From NCBI RefSeq assembly GCF_901000735.1, contig NC_081545.1:13423132-13487131 (forward strand): a DNA stretch of 64,000 nt, read 5' to 3'. A program made the translations under genes and the position numbers. Below, piece after piece: positions 10,540 to 20,983 of this stretch; position 1 is the first letter of the stretch; each line of letters starts with the position of its first letter. The stretch comes from Corylus avellana (lineage: Eukaryota; Streptophyta; Magnoliopsida; Fagales; Betulaceae). The notes beneath the pieces were generated by a model. It was not told where the DNA came from. It made no database searches and saw nothing but the letters and a program-made list of their open reading frames with translations.

Positions 10540-10961
10540 AAATTGAAAGAAAATACAGGGGGAAAAAAGGACAAACCTAGGCATTAAACCTAGTTTTCCG
10601 AGGCATTACACCTTGGAGAAGGTTTGCATCACACAATCCTCATTGCTGCAAATTTCATAGCCTGTCTTTTATCATTCAGCCATCATGAGAAAAACTCTTA
10701 AATCTAATATATATATATAGGCATCTGATGCCTAAACCCTAACAGACTTATCTTCCTTGTACTTTAACTACTAAAGACCTAAAACCAAATAACTAGTAAA
10801 ACCCAATAACATAATAAATCCCAAAATAAGATCTAATGTACTAAAATTTCAACTTTTACCTAAAATCTGAAAATTATAAATATACACAAACCAATAAAAT
10901 TGAATAAAAAATAAATAAATAAATAAAGTCAAATAGAATCAGTTTATCGCTCCCTACATCA
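10540..10961 (-). repeat. LTR-like copy B of the old gypsy element (5' LTR)
   Basis: The minus-strand start is 'tgatgtagggagcgataaac' at 10961. It matches copy A at 7300-7824 with many substitutions. Together the two copies bracket 2.7 kb that is now mostly LINE and solo-LTR sequence. Target duplication was not found, partly because the far edge of copy A is unclear. Confidence 0.5.
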
Positions 10962-11848
10962 CATAAACTTATTTACAAAACTTTATTGGAAAGTCATAAG
11001 CTACACGTATAAGCTATATCTAAACAAAATATCCTAATTAATGGATAAAAAACAATATTATCTTTCTAATACAACTATTGATTTCCTAATTTTTCAATTA
11101 GTTACTTTTAAGCCAACAAGACTCGCTCCAAGACAGAACCCTAGAATATCACATAGGAAAGTAAAAGAAGCGGGCGGGAGTGGGGGGTAGAGAGAGAAAA
11201 TTATTCATAGCTATGGTTAAGACCAAGAGGGGTGGAGATGAAGGTCGAAGAAAACAACATGACAATGTGTGGTTTACAGGGATATAGAGCTAAAATTATT
11301 GAAAAATGGGAGAAAGAGTTAATGTACCCAAACAAAGACCAAAGTAGTTCCAACTAAGGATTTGGTCAGTGGACTTGCCACAGAAAGGCTGGATGACAGA
11401 AACAAATTTTAGTATGATTTGATATTTTGATTTTACCTTTTTGGTTCCCAATTAATCACCAATTCCAATCAATGGAATCCACTTTTTTTTTATAAGTAAT
11501 CCAATCTTATAAAGAGGCAGTAAGGGGCGCAACCCAAGTAGATGGAAAGTATACAAGAGAGACACCCAATTAAGAAAAAGAAAAGGAACACACACTAACC
11601 ACAAACAGCAAACGAAGAAGGGTTGTCATGACATAAGTAGATTAAGCTCATAGATGATGCCAATTGTGATGGAAGAAGTCAGAACTGACCATGAATTATG
11701 TTTCCTAATTACTAATTAGTTTGATAAAAGCTGAAGTACATATGTAATCTACTAAACATAACAGACTCTCTCACTGCTTCTAGGTGCCAACAGATATACA
11801 AGATTAGAATTTTTTTTTTTTTTTCGATAAGTAGACATACTAGATTAG

Positions 11849-11896
<48 letters not shown>

Positions 11897-11995
11897 AAAT
11901 ACCGTTTGCAAGCTCAAAATTTTATATTAAGAATAAGAGTTGCTCCTCTTTTAAAATATTGAGAGCAAAAAAGTGAAGACTTACAGAGTAGTGCA
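10962..11995. other. intergenic; LINE tail at 11484-11600 and (AT)n at 11851-11890
   Basis: 'ttttttttataagtaatcca' followed by 'ggggcgcaacccaagta' and 'acaagagagacaccca' is the reversed 3' end of a LINE of the same type as at 8213. A (TA/AT)n microsatellite occupies 11851-11890. No coding region is seen. The 3' UTR of the downstream minus-strand gene probably lies in the last few hundred bases. Confidence 0.5.
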
Positions 11996-14401
11996 TCATT
12001 CATTGGGAGCTCCATCTGATATTTCAGAAAGCTTACGTTTTGCAAATGATTCCTTAAGTAGTTTCACTCCACTCTCAACATTCAGCAACCTACTACCAAG
12101 CAAATCAACCCCTTCAAAATGTGCTTCAAATTTACTAATCCATCCTCCTTCAAAGACTTTAACCTTCTTCTCGATCACCAAACGGTTCATCCTGTCTTCT
12201 TCTTCTTGCTTCAAGCGTTGCTTTTCTAGCTCCATGGAGCTGAGAACAAGACCTCCAGATTGAGGAACATCCTTGTAAAGTGGCTCTTCAGGCTGCGGAC
12301 AGCGTGCTCTGTATTCAGCAAATGCTCCATTAATTTCCTTCAAGGCCTTCCTATAGCCATCCAACAGATGTCCCATCATATAGAGTTCACGATCAAGCCT
12401 ATAAAACTCCACTTGACTCTTTTGTTGTTCTTCATACTTAGTCGCGCGCAAGTGGTCAATCATACTATCTCGCTGATGCAACTCATTTAGCAAGAACTGC
12501 TGATTCACAGTAGCTTCCCCACATGCCTGTTCTTTCGCCGCATACATCATCCTAGCTTTCCCAACCCAATGCTGTACTTGCTCCATACACATATCAAAAT
12601 CAGCCACTTTACCATCCCATGGCCCATCACTCCTCAACCTTTTATTACCTTCATTAAGAGAATTATGAATGTTATCATTCTCATGACCAATCCCTCTCTT
12701 ATTATTATTACCAAAAAGCGACGAACCACCAGAAATAATCCTACCATCATCCCTAGACGATAAAAAATCCCCCGCCGAATGATCACGGAGTTCCAACTCC
12801 GTGCTAAAAGGCATTTGCACCCCTTCCATTTCCTGAATTAAACTCCCTGAAGGCAACCCCTCTAGCGGATTACACTTAGGCGAAAGATGAAACCCACTAA
12901 CCTCTTGCCCCCCTTCTTCTTCTTCTTCTTCTTCCCCTTCTTCCTCTTGTCCTTCCTCTCCTTCTTCCACTTCTTCTCTCTTTTCCTCCTCACAATCCAA
13001 TCCTTTAACTTCACCAACACTACACGGCCTCAGAAACGACTCAGCCAAATCGCCAACATTGCTCTTCCTATCAAATAGCCATTGCCCACCTCCTTCCTCC
13101 TCCTTATACTCCTCCCTACATTCCTCAAAATCCATAACATCCTCATTCCCACCACGCTCCTTCTCAACATTAACATCAACATCAACATCAACCTCAACCT
13201 CTACCTTCTCCTCAACTCTCTCAACCTTCTCCTTCTCCTCAACACTCTCAACCTTTTCTTCAATTCTCTCAACCTTCTCTTCCACTCTCTCCACATTGTC
13301 TTGACCAAGACTCAATTCAATACTATTTTCCTCCAATTCGTGACCCCGGAACTCTTCAACCTCACCCGTCTTGACATCCGCACTACCATCCACATCCTCC
13401 TCATCTTCCTCCTCCTCATCCTTCACCTCAACCTCCTCCACCTTAGGCTCCACCTTGAGCAAATCTTCGCGCTGCGACCTTATCAGATACTGCAAATGAG
13501 AGGCGTAGTAGCAATTTGTGAGATTTGGCGCCTGCCCCAGCTCCTTCTCTACCATGAACCAGATCAAACTAGCCCAATCCACCTTCTCGAAATGCCCTTC
13601 CTTGATCACTTTCGTCCAATTCAACACCTCGTTCGGCATCATCCACGTATCCTCATGCAAAAGCACCCAATTAGACACGAAATCCTCCACGAACCCTATC
13701 GACTCCGCCATAGATCCCCCAGCCTCCGCCTCTGCCTCCTCGTCCAGTAGCACCACATTCTTCTTCGCCGGCAACGGCAACTTTAACGCACGCGCCAAAT
13801 CGGCCCGGTTGACGTTGACCCGACCCCCATTCACGTAGCTACACCGCGATTGGGGGTTGTAAATGGCGATCAGCTGCGCGAGGAGGTCCGCTCGGAGGTT
13901 CTTGTCGAACTCGATGTGGACAAAGTCCCATAGGCCGAGCCGCCTTAGAAGCTTCTCGTGGCTCTGGAAGTCAAGGGTTTTGGAAGGAATGAAAGGGATG
14001 GGCTTGAACGTTTCGACGAGGATCTCGAGCTTCTTCTGGGACTTTTCTCTATCGAGACGGCGCTTCACCCCTTTCCTCTTGCGTTTCGGGGCTCGGCGAT
14101 AGACGGAGGTGATGGTGGACACGTGAGGGTCGGCGATTCGGGGAGAGAGAACCGGAAAAGGTTCTGGGTCGTCCTGGATTTGGTTTTGCTCGAATGGGTC
14201 TTGTGGATTTTGCGCGTCTTGTGGATTTTGCGGATTTTGATCGTCCTGGTGGGGATTCGGAGGTTCTAGGGTTAGGGTTTTGGGGGATTGGGGATGAGAC
14301 TGTGGGTCTTGTAGGTCTTGTGGGTTTTGCTGGTTTTCTTCAGGCATGTTATCGTCTTGGGAGGCTATGGTTGGTCGCTCGGAATCAGTGGGAGAGCTCA
14401 T
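11996..14401 (-). CDS. intronless acidic coiled-coil protein of unknown function, 801 aa
   Basis: A single uninterrupted frame from ATG at 14401 to TGA at 11996. No other ATG precedes it in frame. Visible parts in order: an Asn/Gln/Pro/Asp-rich N-terminus (about 1-85); a basic stretch RRAPKRKRKGVKRRLDREKS (about 102-121) that could be a nuclear localisation signal; a compact region with ordered composition (about 125-300, including VHIEFDKNLRADLLAQLIAI); a very acidic Glu/Val/Asp repeat region (about 310-500, with VERVEEKVER and VEVDVDVDVNVE repeats); and a long helical, probably coiled-coil C-terminus (about 610-790). The length, domain order and codon use indicate a real gene, unlike the surrounding transposons. 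I do not recognise a named family and assign no function. A nuclear structural or chromatin role is only suggested by composition. Confidence 0.85.
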   Translation of the reverse strand: MSSPTDSERPTIASQDDNMPEENQQNPQDLQDPQSHPQSPKTLTLEPPNPHQDDQNPQNPQDAQNPQDPFEQNQIQDDPEPFPVLSPRIADPHVSTITSVYRRAPKRKRKGVKRRLDREKSQKKLEILVETFKPIPFIPSKTLDFQSHEKLLRRLGLWDFVHIEFDKNLRADLLAQLIAIYNPQSRCSYVNGGRVNVNRADLARALKLPLPAKKNVVLLDEEAEAEAGGSMAESIGFVEDFVSNWVLLHEDTWMMPNEVLNWTKVIKEGHFEKVDWASLIWFMVEKELGQAPNLTNCYYASHLQYLIRSQREDLLKVEPKVEEVEVKDEEEEDEEDVDGSADVKTGEVEEFRGHELEENSIELSLGQDNVERVEEKVERIEEKVESVEEKEKVERVEEKVEVEVDVDVDVNVEKERGGNEDVMDFEECREEYKEEEGGGQWLFDRKSNVGDLAESFLRPCSVGEVKGLDCEEEKREEVEEGEEGQEEEGEEEEEEEGGQEVSGFHLSPKCNPLEGLPSGSLIQEMEGVQMPFSTELELRDHSAGDFLSSRDDGRIISGGSSLFGNNNKRGIGHENDNIHNSLNEGNKRLRSDGPWDGKVADFDMCMEQVQHWVGKARMMYAAKEQACGEATVNQQFLLNELHQRDSMIDHLRATKYEEQQKSQVEFYRLDRELYMMGHLLDGYRKALKEINGAFAEYRARCPQPEEPLYKDVPQSGGLVLSSMELEKQRLKQEEEDRMNRLVIEKKVKVFEGGWISKFEAHFEGVDLLGSRLLNVESGVKLLKESFAKRKLSEISDGAPNE

Positions 14402-15282
14402 GGTGGGTCGGAGAGAGTCTGGTGGAGTGGTGAAGGTGGAGCACGGGGGTTGAAGAAGGCAAGGACACGCCCAGTCTAACCAGATACGCAGATACAGATA
14501 TAGATTTAATTGACGTTTCTACCCCTACCGCCATTCCACGTCAGCAAAACATTACACTGGGACCCGGCTTCAATTTTATCATTTTTTAGTATTTCTTCTT
14601 AAAAAAAGTAAGAATGTTTATGGTGATGTTCTGTTCGAACTTCAAAGAAAATGGAATCCAAAGCATGATCAAATTGAATTCACTTGTACGTCTATCGAAA
14701 TTAATAGGCTGTTTGTAAGTAGGGGTGGCTATTATTTTCGAGTCCTAGTACGTGGCTGACTAGTGTAGGATAAATATTAAAAAATAATAATAATAAATTA
14801 AATTTTTATGAGTTAATATTTATTTTTTAATGTCTTAAAATTTATTTTTGAATTTAAAACTAAAACTTAGGAAAGAAAGGTTAACCATTTAGGGATGGTA
14901 TCACCTAAAAAGAATTTGATCATCCTAAATTTGGTGTTAATGCCTCAAATTTAGTACTAATACCTCAAATTTGAATTCCACTTTAATATCTCTCCTCTTC
15001 AATTAAAAAAAAGTAAAATGTCTGACGCTTGAGGCAGCCAAAAATCTCTATTCATTATTTTCGATAATTAATTGAAATTATTGGTTAATTCGGTTAATTA
15101 ACCGATAACATTTCGATAAAAAAAAATTAAAAAAATTTCGGTTAAAACGATTTTATTAATCAGTTAATCATGAGTTTTTTTTTTAGAGTCCCTACTATCT
15201 GGTCTAGCTCCTTTACAGCATCCAATAGTAAATCGACATGTTAGCTTGGAACACATAAACATGTCAACGAACTAAAACACAA
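14402..15282. other. promoter side of the 801-codon gene, then AT-rich repeats
   Basis: The first ~150 bases would hold the minus-strand 5' UTR and promoter of the acidic-protein gene. No TATA box is obvious. From about 14720 the sequence is AT-rich. At 15056-15180 it contains 'ggttaattaaccgat' wording resembling the interspersed repeat seen at 3103-3480 and 31400-31760. Confidence 0.4.
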
Positions 15283-15380
15283 GGTCCCCAAGGGGTAGCT
15301 CAAATTGTTGGAGACCACGCTTTATGAAGTGGAGGTCATTAGTTTAAATCCTCCTCCCCTTTTGTGTGGACATGTCCAAA
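15283..15380 (+). mobile_element. tRNA-derived SINE copy 1
   Basis: 'ggggtagctcaaattgttgg', 'gaccacgctttatgaagtgg' and 'tagtttaaatcctcctcccc' followed by 'ttttgtgtggacatgtc' and an A-rich tail match the copy at 31205-31323. The A-box-like 'tagctcaa' and a decayed B-box 'agtttaaatcc' show the tRNA origin. The target duplication is not clear at this copy. Confidence 0.65.
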
Positions 15381-15594
15381 AAAAAAACAAAAACAAAAAC
15401 AAAAGATATTTAAAAAAAAAATTAAAAATTAAAAATTAAAAAATTAAAAAAATAAATAAAAAAACCTACTTTCACCAGAAAAAAGCAACGCTACAGTGCA
15501 GAAGTCTCTCCCTCTTTGGAGCTTTCGCTCATGCCTGCGTTTGTTCGTGGGTTTTTGTTGTTCGTTAGTTTTGTGCTATTCTTTGCATAGAAAG

Positions 15595-15760
15595 GGTTTC
15601 AATTTCATCGATTTTTTCATGTTCTTTGATTCTGTACAACTCCTTGAAAGAATGGGTTTCGATTTTTTCGTCTTTTTCAATTCTGTACAAGTCTCTGCAC
15701 GAATGGGTTCTGAATGTTCATTGATTTTGTACAACTCTCTGCAGGAATGGGTTCTGATTT
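15595..15760 (+). repeat. ~57-bp tandem repeat, three copies, in a possible 5' leader
   Basis: 'ttctgtacaactc', 'ttctgtacaagtc' and 'tttgtacaactctctgcag' recur at about 57-62 bp spacing, each followed by 'gaatgggtt'. The surrounding 15480-15800 region contains 'gaaataggtgaggcg', which could be a splice donor. This may therefore be the 5' exon of a gene cut off by the gypsy element inserted at 16004. Confidence 0.4.
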
Positions 15761-16778
15761 TGCCAAGGAATTGTGGTTTTTTCTAATCCAAACCAAGAAA
15801 TAGGTGAGGCGTTTCTTGGTATATTCATTTTTCCGTGCTCTTGGGTTGTTTGTTTGTGTAAAAAATTATGGGAGCAATTCTTATTATGCGATGGGTAATG
15901 GGATTTTTATCCAATTGTTGCTATTTCTGTTTTCCATCTCTAAATTTTTATATTGAAATAATTCTTATTAGAATTTGCTGCAGCTATAATTATGGAAAGT
16001 TAGTGTTACACATGAAAATCGTCCCAAACTCTATAAATCTAAGGCCCAAAATGATATTATGAGCCCAGCCCAATGCCGGAGCCCTAAGCCCATCGTCATC
16101 GCTATTCTATGATGACCCAGGGTAGTCTACTCCCACCACGCTTGCAAAGATCATCAAGCTGACAATTTCGAGGTCAAACACACGCATTAATCACATCAAT
16201 GGTTACCCACACTCTTAGATACTCATTGATTACAGGAACAGTTACGAATTGCTCTCGGATCAACATTCATGATAGTAGCCATTATGCACCATTCTCGGGG
16301 TCGACATTGGCTACAAGCATTCTCGGATCAATTGATATGACAGTTACGTGCTATTCTCGAGATTCGCACTAATGATAGTAGCGGTTTCACAATAATCGTA
16401 ATGGCCAGGGAACGAAAATATTAATTCCTCCGTCCGTTACGCCCGGATCCCAGATCCTCTACCCAGTCATCATCACTACATCTACAACTACACCTATTAA
16501 AGGGTATGAATGTCAAGAAGACAAGTACACTACTCATTCTCACTAAACACTATACAGAACTCAGAAAATGATCTAACTTTAGAATCGGAGGAGGATTCGC
16601 CAGAACACCCCTACTGTATTCTCTTAACCCCATTTTTGTCTTGCAGATTAAAGAATAAATGACATCCGAAATTACTATCTCACCCCTTGGGTCCACTATA
16701 CCGGAAACTGTACCAACAGTTTGGTGCCGTCTGTGGGAACGACTTTTATCGTTCTTACAAAATAAAAAATTCGTGATT

Positions 16779-18030
16779 ATGGTGAACACAAGGTCTAGAA
16801 GTCAAGCTTGCCACAAGGAGTCAGCAATTCAAATCAATCAACGACCGCCGCCAACCCCCCAGATGGGAGGAAATAGGGAACGCATCTTCACTTTAGAGGC
16901 TCAAATGGTGCTCTTAGTTCAACAGAATGAGGAGCGGCACCGTCGTCTCCCAGCACAGTCTCAGTCCAAAGTCAATCGGAATGAGCATTAGGAGGAGCAA
17001 GAAAATCACAGCCATCACTTTAATGGCCACAGTCATCAAGTTGAAAGTCGTCATCGCCAGCATGGAGGCGATCCTTAAGACAATAATCGGAAAGAAAACT
17101 CAAAAAGAATGGTGGAGCCTGAAAAAGGTCAACCATCAACTGGCCCTCAGGATCAACCAGCGGTTAATCCGCAGAATGAGTTCAACAAAGCCTTGGCGGA
17201 GTTAGCCATGAGATGCGCCGCTATGGAGCGGAAGGAAAAGCACAAAACTGCCATAGTCAACAAGCTTTTTGCAGGGATGAAAATGCCATTCACCAAACAG
17301 GTGACTGACCATCAACTCCCCAATAAGTTCAAAGTACCCTAGATTTTGAGCTACAGTGAGGTTGGAGACCCAACTGAGCATTTGGAGAATTACCGTATGC
17401 ACCTGGCACTCCACGTAATGCTCGATGAGATAGCATGCAGGGCCTTCCCCATGACTCTCTCGGGGAATGCCAGAGAATGGTTCTAGGGCTTAATGCCCAA
17501 TTCCATAAGTACTTTCGAAGATCTTGCGCGGATCTTCCAGACCCAATTCTTAGGGTCAAAGGAAAAAGCCTTTCGAATATCTCCTAACACTCCATTAGCG
17601 AGAAGGAGAAAGCCTGAAAGAATTTATGATCCGCTTTAATCTGGAGAAATTGAAGGTGGAAGACCCCATTGACGGCTGGATATTTTTCGCCATCTACCAA
17701 GGTATCTCTCCCGAGGAGCCGGTGATGAGAAAACTTGCACGGAGGCAGCCTGACAATCTCCAAGACCTGCTAGACAAGGTAGAGGAATTCATCAATGAAG
17801 AAGAAACTTTGAAGCCGATGATATCAGCTCGAAAGTTGCCTAAAAAGTTCGAGGATAAGAAGAAGAAGAATAACAGAAGGATGGATGAGCCAAAGCCTTT
17901 CAAGAAAAGGTTCAATGACAATGACTTCACTCTGCTCAATGCCAACATTTATGAGGTCTTGATGGAAATAAAAAAAGACCCAGATTATAGAAGACCTCCC
18001 AGAATAGTAGGAGCTCCGCCGTCTTAACAC
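16779..18030 (+). pseudogene. gypsy element 1 gag, broken
   Basis: The reading starts at ATG 16779 (MVNTRSRSQ). Gag-type wording such as AFPMTLSGNAREWF and DPTEHLENYRMHLALHV identifies the capsid region of Retrotrans_gag. The frame is interrupted by several stops, for example after FKVP at 17342 and within REWF*GLMPN, and shifts frame near 17590 before continuing to about 18027. It is a decayed capsid-nucleocapsid precursor. No zinc knuckle is obvious. Confidence 0.7.
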
Positions 18031-18504
18031 CAGGATTGATATTGCAAATTTCACGAGGCAAATGATCATCACATGGAGGGTTGTATAGCGTTGAGACTCC
18101 TTATCAAGAAGTTCATTAAGAATGGCAAACTAGTCCAATTTCTGGGGGATCAGAGAGGAGCGGTCGCCAATAGAGAAAACTACGTCCGAGAGGTGAGTTA
18201 CTGGAACCCAAGGAACCACCAACAGCATGAAAGGTATAGAAGTAGAAGTCTAGCGGAAGATTGCAGGGGTAGGAGTAGATATCCTCGAGAAAGCAGAGGA
18301 AGGCGGGATGAACCTAGGCAGGAATTTACACACCATGCCTGGGATCCTCAAAACCGAGCAACTGCCCAAGAGATTCATACCATTATAGGTGGATTCGCGG
18401 AGGGAGGCAAATCACGAAGGGCAAGGAAGTCATACGCCCGCCAAGTGAGCTCTTATGAAGTATATGCCTTAGAAAGACCGATGAAATAGCCTAAGAAAAA
18501 CTCA

Positions 18505-18936
18505 ATGATAATCGGATTCTCTGACGATGATTATGCAGGCGTGTCACTCCCACACACGGACTCCTTGGTAGTCACACTAACTATGGCAAACCACAACATC
18601 CATCGCATTTTGGTGGATGATGGGAGCTTAGTGGACATCCTTTACTGGTCCGCATTTAGAAAGTTGAATATAGGACAGGAGAAAATTGTTCCAACCAATT
18701 GCCCTCTGATGGGATTCACAAGAGAACATGTGCAACCGGTCGGATCCATCGAGTTGCCAGTCACAGCTGGTTCGTACCCGAGACAAGCCACAGTAGTGGT
18801 ACGCTTCCAACTAGTCGATCGATCATCTGCCTACAATGCCATTATAGGAAGAACAGCTCTTAACGAGCTTAAAGCTATCACCTTGACTCCGCACCTCAAG
18901 ATGAAGTTTCCAACAGACAACAGAGTTGAGAAATAA
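18505..18936 (+). pseudogene. gypsy element 1 protease domain
   Basis: An open stretch of 143 codons contains HRILVDDGSLVDIL and NAIIGRTALNELKAIT. These are the two conserved parts of plant Tat-type retropepsin-like proteases (active-site D-x-G-S, and the I-I-G-R flap-end motif). The active site reads DDGS. It lies in order between gag and reverse transcriptase and is separated from both by stops. Confidence 0.75.
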
Positions 18937-19123
18937 GAGAACAACGAGTTGCCCGGCAATGCTATAACATTTCTATGAAGGAATGTTCCAAGAAATCAAT
19001 CCCAGGAACTAGCCAAGAAGGAAGAAGATAGCAATTACAAGGCGGCGAGCCGGTCGAAGATTTGGAAGAATTTTCGGTTGGCGAGCCGAACAGAATGTCA
19101 AGGTTGGGTCTCAACTAGACCCC

Positions 19124-19707
19124 ATGATGAAGGAGGAACTCATATCGTTCCTCCGAAAAAATAGCGACGTGTTCGTATGGAGCCACAAAGACATGCCGAG
19201 GATATCACCCACAGTGATGGTGCACAAGCTAAATGCCGATCCAAGCTACAAACCTTTGCAGCAAAGACAAAGAGGATATTCTGTCGAGAAAAGCAAGGCA
19301 GCGTCCGAAGAAGTCAAGAAGTTATGCGAAGCCGGGTTTATCAAAGAAGTTCAATACACCACTTGGCTAGCCAATGTGGTATTGGTGAAGAAATCCAATG
19401 AGAAATGGAGGTTGTGTGTTGACTTCACCGACTTGAACAAAGCATGCCCCAAAGATAGCTACCTGCTACCACGGATAGACTTGCTTGTGGATTCAACTTG
19501 CGGACATGAACTTTTGAGTTTCATGGATGCATTCTCGGGATATAACCAAATATCCATGCATGAGTCAGATCAAGAAAAGACCGCCTTTATGACTGATACA
19601 GATTTGTATTGTCACCAAGTAATGCCTTTTGGATTAAAAAACACAAGAGCCACATATTAGAAATTTGTCAACAAGATGTTCTGGGAACAAATCGTCCAGG
19701 AACAAAT
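19124..19707 (+). pseudogene. gypsy element 1 reverse transcriptase, truncated before YVDD
   Basis: The palm/finger motifs NVVLVKKSNEKWRLCVDFTD, DLNKACPKDSY, FMDAFSGYNQI and QVMPFGLKN are all visible. A stop follows RATY. The reading ends at VNKMFWEQIVQEQ, before the catalytic YVDD block, because the element is deleted into its 3' LTR here. It cannot encode an active enzyme. Confidence 0.85.
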
Positions 19708-19858
19708 TGGGTGGAATCGGAGGAGGATTCGCCGGAACCCCCCCGGCGTATTCTCTTACCCCCATTTTTGTCTTGCAGATTAAAGAAGGAACGCCATCCA
19801 AAATTACTATCTCACCACTTAGGTCCACCAAACCGGAAATTGTACCAATAGTTAGTAT

Positions 19859-20591
19859 TGTTGGGTCATGGATTAGCCACCTAGGGCCCAACAATCCTTC
19901 CTGAACCATCCAACGTGTAACCCCTACTAAAATGGAACCAAGGCAAGAGTCAATCGGCCCAGCCCGATACATAGTCCAACAAGCCTTGGACTCTCCAAGC
20001 TTCTCAAGTAAGCTTTCACAATTCGCCATAAAACTGTCCAGCTATCAACACCAGACCGAGAAACGTGTACCGAAACCAACTTGGGCACACATATCCATGC
20101 CAGCAAGGCCAAATCGCATGATCCATGATCTTAGTCTCCTAAGATCGTGGAGCCACCAACAACCCATATCTTTTCATCAACGCTATACAGTAGATAAAGA
20201 AATGGGGCCGAGAATCAAGGGGTGATTAGCACCACCTGATGCCTATAAAAGGGAAGCTCCAATTCATAATCTGGTAATGGCAATTCTCTCTCAAGCTCTC
20301 ATTGCATTTATATTCTCTATAAGCCTTTCACTGACTTAGGCATCGGAGCTATCCCCCGTCGACACACCACCAACAGCTATGATCCTATTCCTCTTTCTTT
20401 TGCAATCCGACGATTCCTTAGTCATCCTATCACTTGTTCGATGATTCCTCGGTCATCTTGTCACTCAGTAATTTGACTATTTGTCGGTCACCATTCCAGA
20501 AGTGTGCCACCTATCACTCGGTAATCTGACTGTTCATCGGTCACCATTCCAAAAGCATGCCACATCACTTCTAAAAAAATTGCCGTCAACA
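19859..20591 (+). repeat. 5' LTR of gypsy element 2
   Basis: TG...CA boundaries enclose 733 bp. A repeated motif of the type 'gactatttgtcggtcaccat' / 'gactgttcatcggtcaccat' occurs around 20410-20560, in at least three related copies. The following 'agtttggtgttgtctatggc' is the same kind of primer-binding region as in element 1. Confidence 0.7.
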
Positions 20592-20983
20592 GTTTGGTGT
20601 TGTCTATGGCAACTTCAATTTTCATTAGTTCTTACCATTCATAATATGATATGGTGACTACGCATTCACACCCTCAGCCAGATGTTCAAGTTGGCATGGC
20701 TGGGACGACCAACCATCAGAACGCTCAGTTTGAAGGCTTTAGGAGGCACATGAACGAGTCCATGGAAGCGCTAAAGAAGCAAAATGAAGATCTTGCTACT
20801 CGACTTACTGCTGCTGAAGGCCGTAATAGCCAGAGGAACCAAGAACGTGAGGAGAGGTGTGAAAGGGATCGAGAGCGTGTGGTGAGGCGTGAACGGATCC
20901 ATAGAGAGAAGCGAGTTGTTGGTCATCAAGATCACACAAGTTCAATTCAAGGCAGTCATCATACGTTTGTCTAGAATGAAGAG

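Larger units (their letters stand above)
16004..19850 (+). mobile_element. Ty3/gypsy (Tat-type) element 1, deleted, TSD GTTAG
   Basis: The 5' LTR is 16004-16718 (starts 'tgttacacatg', ends 'taccaaca'), followed at once by the primer-binding region 'tttggtgccgtctgtggga'. Gag, protease and reverse transcriptase pieces follow in order. At about 19708 the reverse transcriptase reading breaks off and continues directly into the last ~140 bp of a 3' LTR, which ends 'taccaata' at 19850. The 5-mer GTTAG flanks both ends (15999-16003, 19851-19855). RNase H, integrase and most of the 3' LTR are therefore deleted. Many stops make it inactive. Confidence 0.85.

Noticed and set aside
13082..13750. 222-codon open frame on the plus strand
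   Set aside because: It is the antisense shadow of the Glu-rich coding repeats in the 801-codon minus-strand gene. Leu/Ile-rich composition follows from reading gaa/gag codons backwards.
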